A program made the position numbers and the translations under genes. A DNA stretch of 22,206 bases from an uncultured Veillonella sp. Its GTDB lineage: Bacteria > Bacillota > Negativicutes > Veillonellales > Veillonellaceae. Positions within the stretch are counted from its first letter, which is position 1, and each line of letters starts with the position of its first letter. The DNA is taken from the NCBI GenBank assembly GCA_900550455.1, contig URSE01000009.1:1-22206 (forward strand). Reading direction: 5' to 3'. The notes under the pieces were generated by a model. That model was not told where the DNA came from. It made no database searches and saw only the letters and a program-made list of their open reading frames with translations. Positions 7,728 through 13,640 of the stretch are shown here, piece after piece.

Positions 7728-8483
7728 ATGTTAGATAATCCTAAAGAGATAAAAGATAGATTAGTGGACTGGATTCGGGATTACTTTGACCATAATGGCC
7801 CTGGCTGTACAGCGGTGGTCGGCATTTCGGGGGGCAAGGACTCATCCGTAACGGCCGCCCTCTGTGTAGAAGCCTTAGGAAAAGACCGAGTTCTAGGTGT
7901 CCTTATGCCCAATGGGATCCAATCCGATATAGCGGATGCTATAGCCCTGGTAGAACACCTAGATATTAAGCATCTAGTAGTCAATATTGGAGACACTACC
8001 AAGGCCCTTACCGCTGCTATTGAAGGGGCAGAAGGATTTGACCTGGTAGCAGCAAATATGAGCCGGGATAGCATCATTAATATGCCAGCCCGCCTCCGCA
8101 TGACTACCCTCTATGCGGTGGGCCAATCCCTTCCTAAGGGGGGCCGTGTGGCTAATACCTGTAACCGATCGGAAGACTATGTAGGCTACTCCACTAAGTA
8201 TGGCGATGCAGCAGGGGACTTTTCGCCCCTACAAAATATCTTGGTGGAGGAAGTGCGCCAACTCGGGCATGAACTGGGCCTACCTGACTTTCTCATCGAT
8301 AAGACGCCAAGTGATGGCCTTTCTGGCCAAACGGATGAAGATAAATTGGGCTTTACCTATGCACAGTTGGACCATTATATTTTGACTGGTCAGTGCCAAG
8401 ACCCAGACATAAAGGCTAAGATTGACCGCATGCATGCTATGAATATGCATAAGCTACAGTTGATGCCAGCTTTCAAAAAATAA
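7728..8483 (+). CDS. nadE: NAD synthase, ammonia-dependent type
   Basis: Amidates nicotinate adenine dinucleotide to NAD with ATP, the last step of NAD synthesis. Seen: the PP-loop GISGGKDSS at residues 32-40, NTCNRSEDYVGYSTKYGD (the acceptor-binding and catalytic region), and KTPSDGLSGQTDEDKLG near the ATP site. The 251 residues consist only of the synthase domain. There is no N-terminal nitrilase-type glutaminase domain, so it should use ammonia or an external amidotransferase. AAAGGA precedes the ATG. The middle enzyme, nadD, is not in the window. Confidence 0.95.
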   Translation: MLDNPKEIKDRLVDWIRDYFDHNGPGCTAVVGISGGKDSSVTAALCVEALGKDRVLGVLMPNGIQSDIADAIALVEHLDIKHLVVNIGDTTKALTAAIEGAEGFDLVAANMSRDSIINMPARLRMTTLYAVGQSLPKGGRVANTCNRSEDYVGYSTKYGDAAGDFSPLQNILVEEVRQLGHELGLPDFLIDKTPSDGLSGQTDEDKLGFTYAQLDHYILTGQCQDPDIKAKIDRMHAMNMHKLQLMPAFKK

Positions 8484-8495
8484 GAAAGTTTCTTG

Positions 8496-8536
8496 TGCTA
8501 GGAGACACATTTTTCTGCTAGGTATAAGTCTATAAT
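8496..8536 (+). promoter_or_regulatory. Promoter region with a direct repeat before the NifX-like gene
   Basis: A perfect TATAAT (8531-8536) lies just downstream of two copies of TGCTAGG (8496-8502 and 8516-8522) that start 20 bases apart, about two helical turns. No good -35 is visible, as expected if an activator bound the repeats, though that is inference. The 149-base gap also contains AT-rich sequence (8544-8575) but no terminator that I would trust after nadE. Confidence 0.45.
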
Positions 8537-8632
8537 CAATAGCGTATATAAATATTTTGTATAGTAACTAGTATATGGAAGTGTCCCTTTACTAGCTATC
8601 AATACGTTGCGACATTTAAGTGGGAGGTATCT

Positions 8633-8989
8633 ATGAAAATTGCAGTAACCTATGACCGTGGTAACGTGGGCCAGCATTTTGGCCGTACACAATTCTTTAA
8701 GGTCTTTACCGTAGAGGAAGGTAATTTAGTTAAGGGTGAGTTGGTGCCAGGTGGTGAACACGGCCATGTGGCTAAGGCTCAATTCGTTAAGGATAATGAT
8801 ATCGCCGTCATCATTTGTGGTGGCATTGGTCAGCCTGCTGTAGCTGGGGTCAAAGCAGCTGGAGCAGAGGTGTATCCTGGTGTAACAGGGTCGGTAGACG
8901 AAGCAGTACAAGATTTTATAGCTGGTCAATTGAAGTTCAACATGGACGCTATCCACGCTCCTCATGGTGAACACCACCATCATCAATGA
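8633..8989 (+). CDS. NifX/NafY-type dinitrogenase cofactor-like protein
   Basis: A 118-residue protein of the small domain family that includes NifX, NafY and the C-terminal part of NifB. Seen: MKIAVTYD at the start, the family motif GQHFGRTQFF (13-22), a central IICGGIGQPA, and a short histidine-rich tail (HAPHGEHHHHQ) that could bind metal. No nif gene is near, and such stand-alone members occur widely in anaerobes that do not fix nitrogen, where the role is not settled (metal or iron-sulfur cofactor handling is suspected). GGGAGGT precedes the ATG. The stop codon overlaps the next start as ATGA. Confidence 0.85.
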   Translation: MKIAVTYDRGNVGQHFGRTQFFKVFTVEEGNLVKGELVPGGEHGHVAKAQFVKDNDIAVIICGGIGQPAVAGVKAAGAEVYPGVTGSVDEAVQDFIAGQLKFNMDAIHAPHGEHHHHQ

Positions 8990-9630
8990 TGGCCACCTAC
9001 ATCTTTTTGGGGGATTCTCTAACCCATGGCTATGGGGTTCCTGAGGGACAGGGATGGGTGGAGCTCTTAGCCCATGACCTAGCCTTTAAGGGCTCTTATA
9101 TGGAAAATCATGGGATAGATGGGGATACCCTTCAAGGTATGTATAATCGTCTAGAGAGAATCCTATCTGCTCAAGTAAGGGCCCCTGAGCCTCATGAATC
9201 CTCAGGGCTGGCGGAAGGAGATGCTAGCAAAACTGCATCTATCCTTTGCCTCTTGGGGGGCACTAACGACATCCTTATGGGGCGATCAGCAGACTATTGC
9301 TTTAAAAAATTACAAGGTCTAGTAGGCCTGTGGGAGGATAGCTTAGGGATGGATAGGGTTGATCTGACTAACCAAGGAAGGGGACTTGTAGTAGCCCTCT
9401 TACCACCCCTTGATTACGATCCCTTTGATCAAAATCCTATCCTAGAGGCCTATAATGCTAAGATACGATCCTATGCAAAGAATAGGGGCCTAGCCTTGAT
9501 TGATTTCTATACCCCTCTTAAGGAGGCGTCGGACTTTGGGTTAGTGGTCTATGAGGGAGATGTCCATCCCAATAGCTTGGGGTATAAAATCATGTACCAG
9601 GCGGCTAAAGAGTCCTTGCTTAGCTTGTAA
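8986..9630 (+). CDS. SGNH/GDSL-family hydrolase
   Basis: Esterase or lipase-like hydrolase. All four blocks of the family are present: block I GDSLTHGYG with nucleophile S11, block II GIDGDT (43-48), block III GGTND with N94, and block V GDVHPN with D192 and H194. There is no signal peptide, so it should be cytoplasmic, like the TesA/arylesterase-type relatives in Firmicutes. Length (214) is typical. Translation begins at ATG 8986 (or 8989) inside the end of the NifX-like gene, so it depends on translational coupling. A polar segment at about residues 64-83 (PEPHESSGLAEGDASKT) looks like an inserted surface loop. The substrate is unknown. Confidence 0.88.
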   Translation: MMATYIFLGDSLTHGYGVPEGQGWVELLAHDLAFKGSYMENHGIDGDTLQGMYNRLERILSAQVRAPEPHESSGLAEGDASKTASILCLLGGTNDILMGRSADYCFKKLQGLVGLWEDSLGMDRVDLTNQGRGLVVALLPPLDYDPFDQNPILEAYNAKIRSYAKNRGLALIDFYTPLKEASDFGLVVYEGDVHPNSLGYKIMYQAAKESLLSL

Positions 9631-9709
9631 GTGTAGTCCTTATCTTAGACCGTGAGGTTATTTCATGAAGTTAGCTTATGATGCTAGAGGGTTTAATGTC
9701 CTTTATAGC

Positions 9710-9739
9710 TAGACAATTCCTTAATACATCCTGTATAAT
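9710..9739 (+). promoter_or_regulatory. Sigma-70 type promoter of the pheST T-box operon
   Basis: TAGACA (9710-9715) and a perfect TATAAT (9734-9739) are 18 bases apart. Transcription would start near 9746, just upstream of the T-box leader. The stretch between the GDSL gene and this promoter (9631-9709) has no gene and no clear terminator. Confidence 0.8.
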
Positions 9740-9785
9740 TACAGTGTTATAGGTGTCTTTTAAGGCACTGTAAAATACCCATATG

Positions 9786-9999
9786 AGGCGATGAAGAAAT
9801 CGGCCTTAATCACTAGCGTGAGCACAGAGAGTGGGGCGTGCTGAGAACCCGCATCATGCGATTGAGAGCCTTTCGTTTTGGAGCTGCGAATTGAACTAGG
9901 AGTAGGTTCGCCGTATATCTGCGTTAAAGATCTTGAGTACTAATTAGGGTGGTACCGCGTAGTGATAACCTTCGCCCCTTTCCGGGACGGGGGTTTTTA
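9786..9999 (+). promoter_or_regulatory. T-box leader, phenylalanine-specific
   Basis: A tRNA-sensing leader RNA. The diagnostic T-box AGGGTGGTACCGCG is at 9946-9959. The Stem I landmarks follow the usual order: GATGAAGAA near the base (9790-9798), ACAGAGAG (9824-9831), and GGAGC (9880-9884), with the specifier between. The triplet TTC at 9872-9874, followed by G, is in the specifier position and codes for Phe, which fits pheS directly downstream. Uncharged tRNA-Phe should pair with TTC and with the UGG of the T-box, stabilising the antiterminator and allowing read-through into pheST. The boundaries are approximate because I could not fold the RNA. Confidence 0.95.
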
Positions 10000-10005
10000 T
10001 TTTTA
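9974..10005 (+). terminator. T-box terminator hairpin
   Basis: CCCC at 9975-9978 pairs with the G-run at 9989-9993, and a T-rich run starts at 9994 (TTTTTATTTTTA). This is the attenuator that the antiterminator competes with. It lies immediately downstream of the T-box sequence. Confidence 0.8.
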
Positions 10006-10020
10006 TAAATGGAGGAATGT

Positions 10021-11043
10021 ATGGAAGAACAATTGCAAGCCCTCAAGGACCTGGCGTTAGCTGCTGTTAATAAGGCTGATTCACAACAAGCCCTACAAGA
10101 TGTGCGGGTTAAATACTTGGGTAAAAAGGGGGAGATTACCTCCCTTTTGAAAGGCTTGGGTAAATTATCCCCAGAAGAACGCCCTAAGATGGGGTCCTTG
10201 GTTAACCAAGTTCGCGTAGCTGTGGAAGAGGCCCTAGACAAGGTTAAGGCTAACATGGACCGGATTGAAATGGAACATAAGTTAGCTTCTGAAGAAATCG
10301 ATATTACCCTACCAGGTCGTCAACCAGTAGTAGGTCATATTCATCCTTTGACAGCTGTCAATGAAATGATTGAAGACTTCTTTATGAAGATGGGCTACAC
10401 CGTTGAGGAAGGCCCTGAAATTGAAGAGGACTACTTTAACTTTGAATGCCTCAATTTGCCAGCAGACCATCCAGCTCGCGATATGCAGGATTCCTTCTAC
10501 ATTACTGAAAACTTCCTCCTCCGGACTCATACGTCTCCTGTACAGGCACGGACCATGCAAAAATCTGGCCATAATGAGCCTATCCGCATGATTGCCCCAG
10601 GTAAGGTATACCGTTGGGACTATGATGCCACTCATTCTCCTGTATTCCACCAAGTAGAAGGCCTCTTGATTGATAAGGATATCACCTTTGCAGACCTCAA
10701 GGGGACCATTGAGTCTTTCCTACGCCATATCTTTGGTGAAGAGACTAAGATTCGCTTCCGAACTTCCTTCTTCCCATTTACAGAACCATCAGCAGAAGTA
10801 GATATCTCCTGCGTTATGTGCGGTGGGGAAGGCTGCCGCGTATGCTCTCATACAGGCTGGCTTGAAATTCTAGGCTGCGGCATGGTTCATCCTAACGTAC
10901 TCCGCATGAATGGCTACGATCCTGACCAAGTACAAGGCTTTGCCTTTGGACTAGGGGTTGAACGGATTGCTATGCTTCTTTACGGGATTGGGGACTTGCG
11001 CCTCTTCTTCGAAGATGATACCCGTTTCTTGAAACAGTTCTAG
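10021..11043 (+). CDS. pheS: Phenylalanyl-tRNA synthetase alpha subunit
   Basis: Catalytic subunit of the alpha2-beta2 enzyme that charges tRNA-Phe. The N-terminal part is a coiled-coil arm (residues about 1-85). The class II core follows with motif 2 (PGKVYRWDYDATHSPVFHQVEG) and motif 3 (GLGVERIAMLLYGIGDLR). Its 340 residues match the usual length. I choose ATG 10021 rather than the in-frame ATG 10009 because GGAGG (10011-10015) is correctly spaced for 10021 and lies inside the longer form. It is regulated by the T-box upstream and co-transcribed with pheT 13 bases downstream. A cysteine-rich stretch (CVMCGGEGCRVC) is normal for this subunit in many bacteria. Confidence 0.97.
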   Translation: MEEQLQALKDLALAAVNKADSQQALQDVRVKYLGKKGEITSLLKGLGKLSPEERPKMGSLVNQVRVAVEEALDKVKANMDRIEMEHKLASEEIDITLPGRQPVVGHIHPLTAVNEMIEDFFMKMGYTVEEGPEIEEDYFNFECLNLPADHPARDMQDSFYITENFLLRTHTSPVQARTMQKSGHNEPIRMIAPGKVYRWDYDATHSPVFHQVEGLLIDKDITFADLKGTIESFLRHIFGEETKIRFRTSFFPFTEPSAEVDISCVMCGGEGCRVCSHTGWLEILGCGMVHPNVLRMNGYDPDQVQGFAFGLGVERIAMLLYGIGDLRLFFEDDTRFLKQF

Positions 11044-11056
11044 GAGGTTACGACTG

Positions 11057-13504
11057 ATGAAAGCAAGTTTAACTTGGATGAATGAATTTGTTCCTGTGGA
11101 TATGTCTCGCAACCCACAAGAATTGGCTGATATATTGACTCAAGCAGGTATTCCTGTGGAAGATGTGATCAACATGGACCCAGGTCTCAAAAAGATCTAC
11201 ACAGGTCGCATTGTTGAAATTACCAAGCATCCTGATGCCGATAAATTACAGGTTTGCCAAGTAGCCTGCCTCACAGAAGAGGGAGAAGCGGTAACCAAGC
11301 AAATCGTTACGGCTGCAACTAACGTGGCAGTTGGCCAAATTGTTCCCGTAGCCTACCATAAGTCCCGCCTAGCTGATGGGACCGAAATTAAAAAGGGTAA
11401 ACTTAGGGGCCAAGTCTCCGAAGGCATGTTCTGCTCTATCAACGAGTTTGGTATTTCCAAGGACCTCGTACAGCCGGAAGAAGCCACAGGGATTTATATC
11501 TTCCCTGAGGGGACTCCTATCGGTAAGGATGTACGTGATCTTTTGATGCTCAATGACTATGTTTATGAGTTCGAATTGACTGCCAACCGTGGCGATTGTT
11601 TCTCCATGGTGGGCCTCTCTCGTGAGTTCGCCATTTTGACTGGTCAAAAGGCTAAGTTCCCTGAATTTACAGTGGATGAAAATGATGGACCTATCGCTGG
11701 TCGCTTGGCGGTGGAAATCGATAACCAAGAACTCTGCCAACGTTTTATGACCCGCTTAGTCACCAATGTGAAAGTGGGCCCATCGCCTTTATGGATGCAA
11801 AATTGCCTGCGCAACTCCGGCATCCGTCCCACTAACAACGTAGTGGACGTAACCAACTTTGTCATGTTGGAATTAGGTCAGCCTATGCATGCCTATGATT
11901 ATGACCATATTAAGGGGCACCAATTGACGGCTCGCTTGGCTGAAGAGGGTGAAGTCATTCAAACCTTGGATGGCACCGATCGGGAGTTAACCCCAGATAT
12001 GTTGGTGATTGCCGATGCTGAACGACCAGTTGGGGTAGCTGGTGTTATGGGTGGCTTTGATTCTGAAGTTACCAATGAGACTTCTTCTGTTGTCTTTGAA
12101 GCGGCTGTTTTCAAACCATCCTCCATACGCCGCACCGCTAAGGCTTTGGGCCTTCGGTCCGAAGCATCTGGTCGCTATGAACGGGGCGTAAACGCTGAAT
12201 TTACCGCTATCGCCTTGGACCAAGCGGCTCAACTTCTCCAAAAGATTTGTCCAGAAGCTAAGGTGGCACAAGGGGTTATCGACGTATATCCAATTCCACA
12301 AGAAACCGTAAAAATCTCCTTTACTGCTGATCAAGTCAATGCTTACTTGGGGACAGACATCCCTGAGTCCTCTATGGAAGAAATCTTGACTGACCTAGAA
12401 TTCCACTTGGAAAAGAAGGGCCATACTATTACTGCTACCGTTCCTTCCTGGCGTAACGACTGCACTGTAATGCCGGATATCGCAGAAGATGTAGGTCGTA
12501 TCTATGGCTACGACAACATTGTAGCCACCACGCCAAGGGCCTTCCTCAAATCTGGGTCTATGACCGATAAGAAAGCCTTGGAAAAGGAAGTAAAACATTT
12601 CTTGGCTAGCATCGGTGGTTCCGAGATTATCACCTTCTCCTTTATGCATAAGGATGGGTTGGCTAATATGCTCTTGCCGGAAAGCGATAGCCGCTATACA
12701 GCCATTCCTATTATGAATCCAATTTCCGAAGAGTTCCCTTATATGCGGACTAGCTTGGTGCCTGCAGTCATCGAAGCGGCCATTCGTAACCTTAAGCAAA
12801 AGAATCGGGACCTATACCTCTTCGAAGTGGGCAATGTGTATGAACCTAAGGCCTTGCCTTTGATTGAAATCCCACATGAACGTCCAATGCTAACAGGGCT
12901 TGCCATTAATGAGCTAGGGGAAGACTCCTGGAACACAGAGGCCCGCACGGTTGACTTCTACGATGTGAAAGGCGCTATTGATTCTCTCCTTAACTACATC
13001 GGCCTCAAAGAATGGGATGTGCGCCGGTCCACAGAACCATATATGCACCCAGGCGTATCTGCCCAATACCTTGTGAATGGTAAGGTGATTGCTAATTTTG
13101 GTGAGCTTCACCCACAAGTGGTGAAGAACTTTGACCTTCCTAACAAGGCCTATATCTTTGAAGTAGACTTGGAAGCTATCATGGCCATCGATACACCAGA
13201 ATTCCGCTACGTGCCATTCTCTAAATTCCCAGGTACCGCTCGCGATTTGGCTATCGTTGCACCAAATTCTGTTTCCTCTCAGGAGATTTTGGACCTCATC
13301 CACCAATATGGTGGCCAGTACCTCACAGGAGTTCATATCTTTGACGTCTACCAAGGGGAACACATTGAAGAAGGGTTCCGGTCTATTGCCTATAATCTTC
13401 AATTTAGGTCCATGGATGGCACCTTAAACGACGAAGATATCGACCAACATATCGATACGATTGTTGAAAAATTGGCTGATATTAACTGTAAATTGCGCGA
13501 CTAA
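11057..13504 (+). CDS. pheT: Phenylalanyl-tRNA synthetase beta subunit
   Basis: Structural, editing and tRNA-binding subunit, 815 residues, full length. Domains in order: an N-terminal EMAP-like tRNA-binding domain (about 40-155, with GRIVEITKHPDADKLQVCQV), the B3/B4 editing region (about 210-385), the B5 domain (about 405-475), the catalytic-like core (about 490-690), and the C-terminal ferredoxin-fold anticodon-binding domain (about 720-815, FSKFPGTARDLAIV onward). AGGAGGT at 11042-11048 overlaps the pheS stop codon, and the ATG lies 8 bases later. It forms one operon with pheS under the T-box. Confidence 0.97.
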   Translation: MKASLTWMNEFVPVDMSRNPQELADILTQAGIPVEDVINMDPGLKKIYTGRIVEITKHPDADKLQVCQVACLTEEGEAVTKQIVTAATNVAVGQIVPVAYHKSRLADGTEIKKGKLRGQVSEGMFCSINEFGISKDLVQPEEATGIYIFPEGTPIGKDVRDLLMLNDYVYEFELTANRGDCFSMVGLSREFAILTGQKAKFPEFTVDENDGPIAGRLAVEIDNQELCQRFMTRLVTNVKVGPSPLWMQNCLRNSGIRPTNNVVDVTNFVMLELGQPMHAYDYDHIKGHQLTARLAEEGEVIQTLDGTDRELTPDMLVIADAERPVGVAGVMGGFDSEVTNETSSVVFEAAVFKPSSIRRTAKALGLRSEASGRYERGVNAEFTAIALDQAAQLLQKICPEAKVAQGVIDVYPIPQETVKISFTADQVNAYLGTDIPESSMEEILTDLEFHLEKKGHTITATVPSWRNDCTVMPDIAEDVGRIYGYDNIVATTPRAFLKSGSMTDKKALEKEVKHFLASIGGSEIITFSFMHKDGLANMLLPESDSRYTAIPIMNPISEEFPYMRTSLVPAVIEAAIRNLKQKNRDLYLFEVGNVYEPKALPLIEIPHERPMLTGLAINELGEDSWNTEARTVDFYDVKGAIDSLLNYIGLKEWDVRRSTEPYMHPGVSAQYLVNGKVIANFGELHPQVVKNFDLPNKAYIFEVDLEAIMAIDTPEFRYVPFSKFPGTARDLAIVAPNSVSSQEILDLIHQYGGQYLTGVHIFDVYQGEHIEEGFRSIAYNLQFRSMDGTLNDEDIDQHIDTIVEKLADINCKLRD

Positions 13505-13523
13505 TTCGCCTCTATAAGCATCC

Positions 13524-13566
13524 TAAGGGACGCCTTCGGGCGTCCTTATGGTCTTTTCAGAAGACC
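13524..13566 (+). terminator. Tandem hairpins ending the pheST operon
   Basis: GGACGCC (13528-13534) and GGCGTCC (13539-13545) close a very stable UUCG tetraloop, extended by TAA/TTA with one bulged G. A second hairpin, GGTCTT (13550-13555) with AAGACC (13561-13566), follows at once. There is no long T-run (only GGTCTTTT), so termination efficiency is uncertain, but the position right after pheT supports the role. Confidence 0.7.
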
Positions 13567-13574
13567 CTACATGC

Positions 13575-13618
13575 TATACTCTGTGGCGAATGGTCCTTCA
13601 TTCGCCATAGTCCTATGG
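13575..13618 (+). promoter_or_regulatory. Promoter with nested inverted repeats before the U32-mutS2 genes
   Basis: TATACT (13575-13580) is a fair -10 box, with only a T-rich stretch where the -35 should be. Starting 2 bases after it, TGTGGCGAATG (13582-13592) and CATTCGCCATA (13599-13609) form an inverted repeat of 11 bp with one G-U, centred where transcription would begin. A second repeat, CCATAG (13605-13610) with CTATGG (13613-13618), shares its right arm with the first and precedes the ribosome binding site. These could be an operator or alternative mRNA hairpins controlling the first gene. Confidence 0.5.
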
Positions 13619-13640
13619 TATGTATTGTCTAGGAGACATT

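Noticed and set aside
8482..8494. AAGAAAGTTTCTT palindrome after nadE as a terminator
   Set aside because: The arms are AT-rich with a one-base centre and cannot form a real loop; no T-run follows a GC stem.
10009..10020. Alternative upstream start of pheS
   Set aside because: GGAGG lies inside it and serves ATG 10021, which gives the usual length.
13620..13640. Alternative upstream start of the U32 protein
   Set aside because: The AGGAGA ribosome binding site lies inside this extension, and the family begins with the sequence encoded from 13641.
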